A DNA stretch of 64,000 nucleotides from AP-15 sp963724435 (lineage in GTDB: Bacteria > Pseudomonadota > Alphaproteobacteria > ATCC43930 > CGMCC-115725). Location of the stretch: positions 1 through 64,000 of the forward strand of contig CAVRUN010000007.1 of NCBI GenBank assembly GCA_963724435.1, given 5' to 3'. Position 1 is the stretch's first letter, and every line of letters starts with the position of its first letter. Positions 1 to 8,400 of the stretch are shown here, piece by piece. Both the position numbers and the translations under genes were made by a program. Below the pieces are notes generated by a model, which did not search any database, was not told the DNA's origin, and saw only the letters and a list, made by a program, of their open reading frames with translations.

Positions 1-208
1 TGATCGCAAAAAACGTGTTTTCGGGGTTGGTTACCGCCTGGCGCTTTGCCGCCTGGCCAACCAGGCGCTCGCCAAAATCGGTAAATGCAACCATCGAGGG
101 CGTCGTGCGCACACCCTCGCTGTTCTCGATCACCTTGGCACTTTTGCCTTCCATCACGGCGACGCATGAATTGGTCGTGCCGAGATCGATTCCGATGACC
201 TTGCTCAT
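1..208 (-). CDS. dnaK: DnaK chaperone, N-terminal part (cut by window edge)
   Basis: This is the first 69 codons of the Hsp70 chaperone DnaK, an ATP-dependent cytoplasmic folding chaperone that works with GrpE and DnaJ. The start reads MSKVIGIDLGTTNSCVAVME, the phosphate-1 loop of the Hsp70 ATPase domain, followed by the conserved stretches GVRTTPS and RLVGQAAKRQAVTNP. The rest of the gene lies beyond the left edge. A GAGGTG ribosome site stands a few bases before the ATG. It follows grpE and hrcA on the same strand, with a gap of about 120 bases to grpE that may carry its own promoter. Confidence 0.96.
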   Translation of the reverse strand, partial: MSKVIGIDLGTTNSCVAVMEGKSAKVIENSEGVRTTPSMVAFTDFGERLVGQAAKRQAVTNPENTFFAI

Positions 209-306
209 AGACACCTCATTTCAAAAGCAGGACCGGGCGGCCTGGGGAAGCACCGTCCCGATCCCCCGGAAGTGGTTGATCAGTCATCCCCTGACTTTCC
301 AACGGT

Positions 307-336
307 ATATAAGAGAGCGCTTTCGGCGCTACAACG
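307..336 (-). promoter_or_regulatory. Candidate heat-shock (RpoH-type) promoter for dnaK
   Basis: On the minus strand, a CGTTG box (332-336) is followed after 18 bases by CTTATAT (307-313). This resembles the alphaproteobacterial RpoH pattern (CTTG-like -35, CYTATNT-like -10). It overlaps the 3' end of grpE and lies about 100 bases before dnaK. The -35 half is imperfect, so this is a candidate only. No CIRCE repeat was seen before hrcA, grpE or dnaK. Confidence 0.35.
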
Positions 337-931
337 GCTGGTCCGGGTTCACCCGGTCGTCGGCCGATCTCGCCGGTTGCTTCGAGACGCCGACCATCGC
401 CGGTCGCAGCAGTCGGTCGTGCAACACATAGCCCGGCTGCAAGACCTCGACGATCGTGCCGGCCGGCTGATCGGCGCGTTCGGCCTCGAAGATCGCCTGG
501 TGGAAATTATGGTCAAAGCGCTCGCCTTGCGGGTCGATGCGGCGCAGCCCGTGCCGCTCGAACACCGACAAGAGTTCGCGTTCGGTAGCCGCTACCCCGG
601 CGAGCAAATTGCGCGTGCGCTGGTCGGCGACTTCTGCCTCGGGCAAGCTGTCGAGCGCGCGGCGCAAATTGTCGGCGGCCGAGAGCAGGTCTTTGGCGAA
701 CCCCGTTATTGCGTATTTGGTCGCGTCTTCGCGTTCGCGCTGGGCGCGGCGCCGGGTGTTTTCGGTCTCCGCAAGCGCGCGCAATAGGCGATCCTTGTGT
801 TCGGCCAACTCGGCCTCCACCGCCGCCAGCCGCGCCTCGGGCAAGTCCTCGGACTCCCGCTCGGCATTGTTGTTGGCGGCCTTGGCTCCCGCAGGGTTCG
901 CCATCTCGCGATCGTTTTCAGTGTCGTTCAT
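329..931 (-). CDS. grpE: GrpE nucleotide exchange factor
   Basis: GrpE is the ADP/ATP exchange factor of DnaK. The 200-residue product has an acidic N-terminus, a long helical region (about 40-110) and the C-terminal beta-domain signature VLQPGYVLHDRLLRPAMV that contacts DnaK. The reading frame is open further upstream, but the start MNDTENDREMANPAG at 931 fits the usual GrpE length and lies four bases after the hrcA stop, so the two genes are probably translated from one message. Confidence 0.94.
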   Translation of the reverse strand: MNDTENDREMANPAGAKAANNNAERESEDLPEARLAAVEAELAEHKDRLLRALAETENTRRRAQREREDATKYAITGFAKDLLSAADNLRRALDSLPEAEVADQRTRNLLAGVAATERELLSVFERHGLRRIDPQGERFDHNFHQAIFEAERADQPAGTIVEVLQPGYVLHDRLLRPAMVGVSKQPARSADDRVNPDQPL

Positions 932-935
932 TGTC

Positions 936-1994
936 CTATCCGATAAGCCGCCCGATAAGTTTAGCGGTATAATCCACCATCGGGATGATCCGGGCGTAGT
1001 TGATCCGGGTGGGGCCGATGACCCCAATTGCGCCAACGATCTGCTGACGGCTGTTCTGATAGGGAGCGATCAGCATCGCGCAACCGGCCACGCCAAACAG
1101 GCGATTCTCGGCGCCAATAAAGATCTGCACCCCTTCACCCTGCTTGCTGGCATCGAGCAGCCGCAGCATCGTCTCCCGCGTTTCGAGCATTTCGAAAAGC
1201 GTACGCAGCCTTTCAAGATCGGCAAGCGCGGTCACGTCGTCGAGCAGGTTTGCCTGGCCGCGCACAATCAGCGCACTTGCATTATCCTCGCCTGCCCAAC
1301 TCGCGAGCCCTGCGGCCACCAGCTTTGAGGTCAGCGCGTCGAGTTGCACCTGGTGCGAGGCGATTTCGCGCTCAATCTCGTCGCGAGCCTCTTCGATGGT
1401 ACGACCGATCAGCCGTGCATTGAGATAATTTCCGGCGGATGCGAGCGAAGCCGGTGGCAGCCCGAGAGGCACCTCGATCACCCGGTTCTCGACAAGGCCG
1501 TCCTCGGTGACCAACACGACGAGCGCGCGCCCCGGGCCGAGATGAACAAACTCAATATGCTTCAGCGGCCGGTCCTGTTTTGGGGCGATGACCACCCCGG
1601 CGCAGTGCGACAGGCCCGATAGCGCGCTAATGGCCTCTTCGAGGGCTTGCGGCAGGCTCATACCTCGTGCCGCGCAGATGCTTTCGATGCTGCGCCGCTC
1701 GTCCTCCGCGAGGCTGCCGACTTCGAGCAGGCCATCGACAAACAGACGCAGCCCGGCCTCGGTCGGCATCCTGCCCGCCGAGGTGTGCGGGGCGAACAGC
1801 AGACCCGCCTCTTCCAGATCGGCCATGACATTGCGGATTGTCGCTGGCGACAAATTCTGCCCGAGCAACCGCGACACGGTGCGCGAGCCGATCGGCTCGC
1901 CGGTCGCGACATAGCCGTCGACGATCAAGCGAAAAATCTCGCGGCTGCGGTCGTTCAGCTCTCGGACGGGTGACGGCATCGGAATTCGAGGCAT
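936..1994 (-). CDS. hrcA: HrcA heat-inducible transcription repressor
   Basis: HrcA represses class I heat-shock operons by binding CIRCE operators. The 352-residue product has the N-terminal winged helix (RSREIFRLIVDGYVATGEP, then LSPATIRNVMADLEEAGLL and PHTSAGRMPT) and the C-terminal GAF-like dimerisation domain ending in YTAKLIGRLIG. It is the first gene of hrcA-grpE-dnaK. The canonical inverted repeat TTAGCACTC/GAGTGCTAA is not visible within the 150 bases upstream, so autoregulation through a standard CIRCE is not supported here. Confidence 0.95.
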   Translation of the reverse strand: MPRIPMPSPVRELNDRSREIFRLIVDGYVATGEPIGSRTVSRLLGQNLSPATIRNVMADLEEAGLLFAPHTSAGRMPTEAGLRLFVDGLLEVGSLAEDERRSIESICAARGMSLPQALEEAISALSGLSHCAGVVIAPKQDRPLKHIEFVHLGPGRALVVLVTEDGLVENRVIEVPLGLPPASLASAGNYLNARLIGRTIEEARDEIEREIASHQVQLDALTSKLVAAGLASWAGEDNASALIVRGQANLLDDVTALADLERLRTLFEMLETRETMLRLLDASKQGEGVQIFIGAENRLFGVAGCAMLIAPYQNSRQQIVGAIGVIGPTRINYARIIPMVDYTAKLIGRLIG

Positions 1995-2144
1995 GCGCGG
2001 TCGCGAATTTTACCCAACGTGATCAGGCCCTGCGCAACGCCTCGCTCGCGGCGGCAGGCCACACCAGCAGGCAATCGCGCCCGGCGTTGACGAAAATCTG
2101 GTAACGAGGCCGATGACCTTCAACTCAGCCGCGCCAATCGCCGA

Positions 2145-2726
2145 TCAAGGAGTCTGTTTGAACGTCGCCTGAAAGCTCTCGCCTTCAGGGTTGATCCAAT
2201 GACCGGTCATGTCGACGATCCCGGGTCGGAACGCATATTGGCTGCCATCCGAGTTTTGAAATCGTAAAGCGCCGTCGCGAATTATGCCTGTGCCGTGCAG
2301 CACCGCCCCGGCAACGGTCGAGCGCGATCCGAGCGGTCCGGACACGTAGATGATCGAAGCCGAGCCGTCCGGTTTGATGTCTTGGACGATCAGCGCAGCG
2401 CAAGTCTTCACATCCCAAGCCGCATCACTCCACACGCCGATATAGCGCCGGAATTGCTCCGGCACCGAATTGGGATCGGCCAATTGATAAGAAACATGCT
2501 GCTCGCAAAAAACTCGGCCGGGTTGCTGCTGATTGCCGGGTTGGGCGGTTTCCGAATTCGGTGATTGTGGAGTCTCTGGGACCGCCGGCGGGGAGGTTTG
2601 AGGCGCGGGCCCGGCAGACGCCGGCGGCGGTTCCTCCGGCGGCGCCGTACTCTGAGCCATTGCCGCAAACCCCGGCAGCGCCAGCAGACAAAGGATAACC
2701 GAAAGGCGGAAAAGCATTATGGGCAC
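2145..2726 (-). CDS. Secreted hypothetical protein with Pro-rich linker
   Basis: A 193-residue protein of unknown function. It starts with a clear signal peptide (MPIMLFRLSVILCLLALPG then AMAQ) and has a proline/alanine/glutamine-rich linker at about 25-70. A globular C-terminal domain (about 72-193) contains two cysteines and strand-like runs such as GSASIIYVSGPLG and MTGHWINPEGESFQATF. The domain may be a small periplasmic beta-rich module, but I do not recognise the family. It lies between map and hrcA on the same strand, with about 150 bases to hrcA. Confidence 0.8.
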   Translation of the reverse strand: MPIMLFRLSVILCLLALPGFAAMAQSTAPPEEPPPASAGPAPQTSPPAVPETPQSPNSETAQPGNQQQPGRVFCEQHVSYQLADPNSVPEQFRRYIGVWSDAAWDVKTCAALIVQDIKPDGSASIIYVSGPLGSRSTVAGAVLHGTGIIRDGALRFQNSDGSQYAFRPGIVDMTGHWINPEGESFQATFKQTP

Positions 2727-2813
2727 CGACCGGAACAGCGGCGCAGGCTTGTACGGCGAAAGAAGCCTTCGCGCCAGCGGGTCGAGGTCGCTGTCCGGAC
2801 GGTGTCGATGCGG

Positions 2814-3704
2814 CTATCCCGAAGGGGCTGGAGAATAGTCCTCAGTTAGCCCCGCCCTCTCATAGGGTGGGCGGTGCAGGCCAGCCGGCGACAGTGTAAA
2901 GATCTCGCAGCCGGTCGCCGTGACGCCGATCGTATGCTCGAACTGAGCCGATAATGAGCGGTCCTTGGTCACCGCGGTCCAGCCGTCGCTGAGGATTTTC
3001 ACCTCCCAACGGCCGGCGTTGATCATCGGCTCGACGGTAAAAATCATCCCCTCCCGCATCACCGGACCATCTTCCGGGCGTCCGTAGTGCAGCACCGATG
3101 GCGCATCGTGAAAAATTCGCCCGACACCGTGACCACAAAAGTCCCGGACGACCGAGAAGCGATGGCTTTCGGCGTAGCGCTGGATCGCGTCACCGATCAC
3201 ACCGAGATGCAGCCCAGGTCTGATAGCGGCGAGACCGCGCATCATCGCCTCATAGGTCACATCGACAAGACGGCGCGCTTTGACCGGGATGCGCTCGCCG
3301 ACAAAGAACATGCGGCTCGAATCGCCGTGCCAGCCGTCGAGGATCGGGGTCACGTCGATATTCAGGATGTCGCCCTCCACCAGCCGCCGATCACCCGGAA
3401 TCCCATGGCACACGACGTGGTTCAGCGAGGTGCAGATCGATTTGGGAAAGCCGCGGTAGTTCAAGGGCGCGGGGATCGCATTGTGGTCGAGCGTGAATTC
3501 GAGGCAGAGGCGGTCGAGTTCGCCGGTGGTCACTCCTGGCCGGACATAGGGCGCGATAAAGTCGAGCATTCGCGCCGCGAGCTGGCCGGCTCGCCGCATT
3601 CCCTCGAACGCTTCCTCGCCGTGAATCTTGATCCTGCCGTCGCGGGCTTGGCCGGGGGCCAGACCGGTCGACGGATCTCGCTGCAGTTCCGGTATGCTTC
3701 GCAT
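2814..3704 (-). CDS. map: Methionine aminopeptidase type I
   Basis: Removes the N-terminal methionine from nascent proteins in the cytoplasm. The five metal ligands are visible: two Asp in NIDVTPILDGWHGDSSRMF, His in CGHGVGRIFH, Glu in FTVEPMIN and Glu in QFEHTIGV. The substrate His is in LNHVVCHGIPG. At 296 residues it is longer than the roughly 260 of E. coli MetAP because of a 30-residue N-terminal extension and a short tail. It is divergent from the cinA-like gene on the plus strand. Confidence 0.95.
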   Translation of the reverse strand: MRSIPELQRDPSTGLAPGQARDGRIKIHGEEAFEGMRRAGQLAARMLDFIAPYVRPGVTTGELDRLCLEFTLDHNAIPAPLNYRGFPKSICTSLNHVVCHGIPGDRRLVEGDILNIDVTPILDGWHGDSSRMFFVGERIPVKARRLVDVTYEAMMRGLAAIRPGLHLGVIGDAIQRYAESHRFSVVRDFCGHGVGRIFHDAPSVLHYGRPEDGPVMREGMIFTVEPMINAGRWEVKILSDGWTAVTKDRSLSAQFEHTIGVTATGCEIFTLSPAGLHRPPYERAGLTEDYSPAPSG

Positions 3705-3862
3705 TGTCTTTCAGCGGTCGCGCCGCGCTTTCGATAACAGTGCAAGAAACGTAAGGTCTAGAGGCTCGCGCGGCAACCTCGCTGCCGGGTGGGCGATTGT
3801 GCCGCCGAATTCATTTGCCTATGAAGGGGCCCGCCGTCAGCAGCCGAGAAGGCCCAGACCCT

Positions 3863-4657
3863 ATGACCGACACCGCTTCCCCGGCAGATGCAAGCACCGC
3901 GCAGCCCCGGATCGTCACCGCTTGCGTCCTGATCATCGGCAACGAGATCCTGTCGGGGCGCACCCAGGACGAAAATCTCGGCTTTCTGGCGCGCGGTCTG
4001 AACGAGGCCGGCATCCGGCTGCGCGAGGCGCGCGTCATCCCTGACGTCACTGAGGTCATTGTCAGCACCGTCAACGATGTCAGGCGCCGTTTCGATTATG
4101 TCTTCACCACCGGCGGCATCGGGCCGACGCATGACGACATCACCGCGCAGTGCATGGCCGACGCGTTTGCCGTGCCGCTGATCCTGCATCCCGACGCCAA
4201 GCGCCTGCTTGAAACTCACTATCCGCCCGGTCAGCTGAACGAGGCGCGGCTGCGCATGGCGATGGTGCCGCAAGGTGCTGTGCTGCTGCCCAACCCGATT
4301 TCGCGCGCCCCCGGATTTCAGATCGGCAATGTGTTCGTGCTGCCGGGTGTCCCCAACATCATGCGGGGAATCTTCGAGCAGCTGAAGTACCGGTTGGCTG
4401 GCGGCGACAAGGTACTCAGCCGAAGCCTCAGCTGCCGCCTCGGCGAGGGGACATTGGCGCAGGATTTGGCGGCGCTGCAGGACCGCTACCCCGATGTAGA
4501 GATCGGTTCTTATCCGTATTTTCGTCGCGGCGATTTTGGCGTCACGTTGGTGCTGCGCGGGACCGACCGAGACCGGCTTATCGCCGCGACCGAGGAGCTC
4601 AAAGCATTGATTGTCGAGCTAGGCGGTGATCCGCAGGAGGGATTGAGCGAGGGCTAG
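3863..4657 (+). CDS. CinA-like molybdopterin-binding domain protein
   Basis: This protein has the MoaB/Mog-type domain found at the N-terminus of CinA. GNEILSGRTQDENLGFLARG and TTGGIGPTHDDIT mark the nucleotide/pterin pocket, and LPGVPNIMRGIFE follows. At 264 residues it lacks the C-terminal amidohydrolase (NMN deamidase) half of full CinA, as is common for stand-alone alphaproteobacterial homologues. The start at 3863 (MTDTASPADAS) has GAGAAGG upstream; the frame is also open from 3797. The physiological substrate is uncertain. tRNA-Leu follows 10 bases downstream. Confidence 0.88.
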   Translation: MTDTASPADASTAQPRIVTACVLIIGNEILSGRTQDENLGFLARGLNEAGIRLREARVIPDVTEVIVSTVNDVRRRFDYVFTTGGIGPTHDDITAQCMADAFAVPLILHPDAKRLLETHYPPGQLNEARLRMAMVPQGAVLLPNPISRAPGFQIGNVFVLPGVPNIMRGIFEQLKYRLAGGDKVLSRSLSCRLGEGTLAQDLAALQDRYPDVEIGSYPYFRRGDFGVTLVLRGTDRDRLIAATEELKALIVELGGDPQEGLSEG

Positions 4658-4667
4658 CCCGCACTCT

Positions 4668-4753
4668 GCGGACGTGGCGAAATGGTAGACGCAGCAGACT
4701 TAAAATCTGCTTCCCACTAGGGAGTGCGGGTTCGAGTCCCGCCGTCCGCACCA
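4668..4753 (+). tRNA. tRNA-Leu (anticodon UAA), CCA encoded
   Basis: The sequence folds as a class II tRNA. The acceptor GCGGACG pairs with CGTCCGC. The anticodon arm GCAGA-CTTAAAA-TCTGC gives anticodon UAA, followed by a variable arm (TTCCCACTAGGGAG region) and the T arm GCGGGTTCGAGTCCCGC. The 3' CCA is encoded. Leucine tRNAs are frequent integration targets, and accessory DNA begins immediately downstream. Confidence 0.97.
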
Positions 4754-5488
4754 ATAAACTCAAATAGATAGTTTCAGCCGCACATGTTGGTCTCTTGTAT
4801 CGTTCTATCAGTCCCTATCCTGTCCCTAGAAATCAGCGTCGGCTGGTGGTACGGCCGGCCGTCAGATCCTAGGTTAGGCTCAATACGGTGGGCGGATTGC
4901 GGCAGAGGGCATCAAATCCTCACTCGATCAACAAGGATGGAGATGACCGGCTGAGAGTAACTATGAGCCCTCGGTCCACAGCGCCTCCCCGCGCACGTCG
5001 CTCTGTCGCTCGCCGGGGCACTGCGCGACGGTGCGGGTCCCCTCCATGGACTCCGTGGACGATCCGCCGCCGACTTGACCGGCCCCGCCATGACCATGCC
5101 ACCTACGTTTACGTCGGCGACGCAGCGCGTCGCCACCATCACGCCGGGCGTTCGCGCCCGTGATCAGCGTGATCACGATCACCGGAATCGGTGATCACCT
5201 TCGACCGGAATGGCCGATCACCTTCACCGGAATGCGCAGTCGGGTGGATTGTGATGCCAGCACGATCGTGACGGACGCTCATCGGCAGCGCGGCCTCGAG
5301 ACGCCTGCTCAGCTCGACCACGAGGCCAACTGAGCGGTCGCGGAGTACTTCGCTTGCCCTCGACGATGCTGCTCTCGGCGGCGCCACGCCGGTCGGATCG
5401 CGAACTTGCGTCAAAATGGTCGCCAGAGAGTTTCTACTCGTCCCGATCCCGAAACCGTTGGGCTTGGCGGATGGCATTTTAGTAGGCT
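4754..5488. other. Gene-poor stretch between tRNA-Leu and the PKS
   Basis: No reading frame here looks like a conserved protein. The stretch contains short overlapping frames on both strands with Arg/Ala/Ser-rich, shadow-like composition, plus the repeat cluster at 5171-5235. It may be the decayed left edge of an island or the remains of an insertion sequence, and it also has to contain the promoter of the PKS operon. Confidence 0.5.
5171..5235. repeat. Three tandem GATCAC...ACCGGAAT motifs (IS-end-like)
   Basis: Three imperfect copies of a 20-22 base unit are visible: GATCACGATCACCGGAATCG at 5171, GATCACCTTCGACCGGAATG from 5194, and GATCACCTTCACCGGAATGC at 5216. Spaced repeats of this kind are typical of the multiple terminal repeats bound by IS21-family transposases. 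No istA or istB gene is present, so I infer a leftover IS end. Confidence 0.55.
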
Positions 5489-8400
5489 GTGAAAACAGGA
5501 CCGCGCTCGCAGACACGCAGGAGCATGCAATTGCCTACAGAGAGTAACGCCGCGGGACAAACCTTCCCGATCGCCTTAGTCGGTTTGGCATGTCGGTTCC
5601 CTGGTGCTGCCGACATGACGGAATTCTGGTCGCTGCTCAAAACTGGAACGGACGCCGTTACCGAGATACCCGACGACCGCTGGGACGTCGACGCTCATTA
5701 CCATCGTGACCCAGCCAAACCCGGCAAGATGTATACGCGCGCAGGCGGGTTCATTGCGGATATCGATAAGTTCGATGCAGGGTTTTTCGGCATTTCGCCC
5801 CGCGAAGCTTGCCGAATCGACCCGCAGCAGCGCCTCCTGTTGGAGCTGACCTGGGAAGCGTTCGAGGCCGCGGGCATCGTTCCGGCGCGGGTCGCCGAAT
5901 CGCAGACAGGCGTTTTCGTCGGGATCTCGCTGTCCGACTACGCGGCGCTGCAGCGCGAGGAACCGGCCCAGGTCGACCCCTACGTCATGTCCGGCAGTGC
6001 CATTAGCAACGCGGCGAATCGAATTTCCTACATCTTCGATTTGCACGGTCCGAGCTTGGCCGTCGACACCGCCTGCTCATCATCGTTGGTTGCGGTGCAC
6101 GAAGCCTGCGTCAGCTTGTGGACGGGCGAGTCAAACCTGGCGATTGCGGCCGGCGTAAATGCGCTGTTGTCGCCGTCCGGCGCCGTCGGCTTCTCAAAGG
6201 CGCGCATGCTGTCGCCGACCGGTCGATGCCGCCCCTTCGACGCGGCTGGTGACGGTTATGTCCGGTCGGAAGGCGGAGCGGTTGTCATTCTGCAGCCGCT
6301 CGCACAAGCGATCGCCGAGAAGAATCCGGTCTATGCCGTCATCGTCGGTTCGGGCGTTAATTCGGATGGCCGGACCAAGGGCTTGGCGATGCCAAATCAA
6401 GCGGCGCAAGAGGCGTTGCTGCGTCGAGTGTACCGTGACGCTGGGATCGACCCGAGCGAGGTCGCCTATATCGAGGCACATGGCACCGGCACGAGCGTCG
6501 GCGACCCGATCGAATGCGGAGCATTGGGGGCGGTGCTCGGCCTCTCGCGTGCACCTGGCGATTGTTGCCGAATTGGCTCGGTAAAGAGCAATATCGGCCA
6601 CCTCGAACCGGCTTCGGGAATTGCCGGCTTGCTGAAAGTTGTACTTGCGCTCCGTCACCGCGCAATCCCCCGCACGTTGCATTTCACGGTGCCCAACCCA
6701 AAAATTCCGTTTGGGGAACTCAATCTCTCCGTCATTTCGGAACACACGGATTTGGCTCCGGGTCGCTTGACCATGGGTGTCAACTCGTTCGGGTTCGGCG
6801 GTACCAACGCCCACCTCGTTGTCAGAGAGCCGGAAGCGCCGGCTGCCATATCGGCCCAACAGCGCGCGGAGACGGAAGGCCGAGAGGTCCTGCAGCTTCT
6901 CATCTCTGCCCATGACCCAGAGGCGCTAAAGAATCTAGCCCTGCGCTATGCCGAATTGCTGAGATCGCCGGCGGCGCCCCCCTTTTCGGCCTTGTGTCAC
7001 ACCGCGGCCATCCGGCGGACCCACCATCAGCATCGCCTGGCTGCATTTGGCCGGAGTTCGGATGAGATCGCTGCCCAGCTCAAGCTCTTCGCAGCCGGCG
7101 ATACGCCGCCGCTCCTCGCCCAAGGGCATGTCCAGGCCCCGCCGGTTCGACTGGCCTTGGTATTTTCGGGAAATGGCTCGCAATGGCGCGGTATGGGGCA
7201 GGATCTGCTCGCTGATCCATTCATTGCCGAGCGCATCGAGCGGGTCGATGCCGTGCTCAGCCAGCTTAGCGGCTGGTCCGTTAAAGACGCCCTTTTATCG
7301 ACGGAGCCGGCGAACCTCTTCGATCGCACGGAAATTGCGCAGCCGGCGCTCTTTGCGGTGCAAATAGCGATGCTCGAATGGCTAGCCGCGCATGGGATCA
7401 AAGCCGAGGCAATCCTCGGCCATAGCGTCGGTGAGGTGTCGGCAGCTTACGGGGCGGGCATTTTGTCTCTCGACGAGGCTTGCCGGGTTATCGTCGAGCG
7501 CAGCCGAGCGCAAGGCCGCACCGCCGGAACGGGTCGGATGGCTGCCCTCGGACTATCGCCCGAAGATGCCGCGGCGCTCATCGCCCCTTATGGTGAAGCG
7601 CTGACAATTGCCGCCGTCAATGCCCCGAATTCGGTCACGCTGGCCGGCGACGCGGCTGCGATAGACGCGCTCGGTGGCGAACTCGAGGGAAACCAGGTCT
7701 TTTTTCGTGCCCTCGACCTCGATTATGCCTTCCACAGCCGCTGCATGGACCCGATCCGCGAGGGACTGCTGCACCGGCTCGACGGGTTGACGCCGCGAGA
7801 TGGTCGGCTGCGTTTTGTCTCGACCGTTACCGGCACAACGATCGAGGGTAGTCGGCTCGACGCGGAATATTGGTGGCACAATATCCGCAGACCTGTTCAG
7901 TTCGCTCCAGCCATCGAGTTGCTCATGGCCGATGGCTTCAATGTATTCCTCGAAATCGGTCCGCATCCTATCCTCAACACCTATCTCCGCGAATGCCTTA
8001 AGACCGCCGGCGGCCACGGGGTCTCGATTCCCACTCTGCGACGTCACGAGCCCGAACGCGATGCGCTGTGGCTGGCGCTTGGGCGCTGCTATGCGGCAGG
8101 AACCGCGATCGACTTTGATGCCGTCTACCCTCACGACTATCCGTTCGTGCCGCTTCCCGCCTATCCGTGGCAACGCGAACGTTACTGGTTTTCCGATGAT
8201 GACGGCGAGGCTAGAGCCCCACCCAGCCGCCGCAAACACCCGCTTTTGGGCAAGCGCCTGCCAGCCACCGATGGGATCTGGAAAAACCGTCTCGATCCAG
8301 CCTTGCTGGGCTGGCTCGTTGATCACGTCGTCCAAAACAGCATTGTCCTACCAGGAACGGCATATATCGAGATGGCGGTGTCGTCGGTTTTGTCGACCCG

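Noticed and set aside
932..1036. N-terminal extension of GrpE
   Set aside because: The extended frame overlaps hrcA by about 100 bases and is not GrpE-like. The Met at 931 fits the family and the four-base spacing.
1995..2144. CIRCE operator before hrcA
   Set aside because: Looked for TTAGCACTC/GAGTGCTAA arms; none found.
4668..4753. Direct repeat of the tRNA 3' end as a right attachment site within the window
   Set aside because: Scanned for the T-arm/acceptor sequence elsewhere and did not find it.
4888..5516. Several overlapping frames of 60-125 codons between tRNA-Leu and the PKS
   Set aside because: They overlap each other on both strands, have shadow-like composition, and show no recognisable domain.
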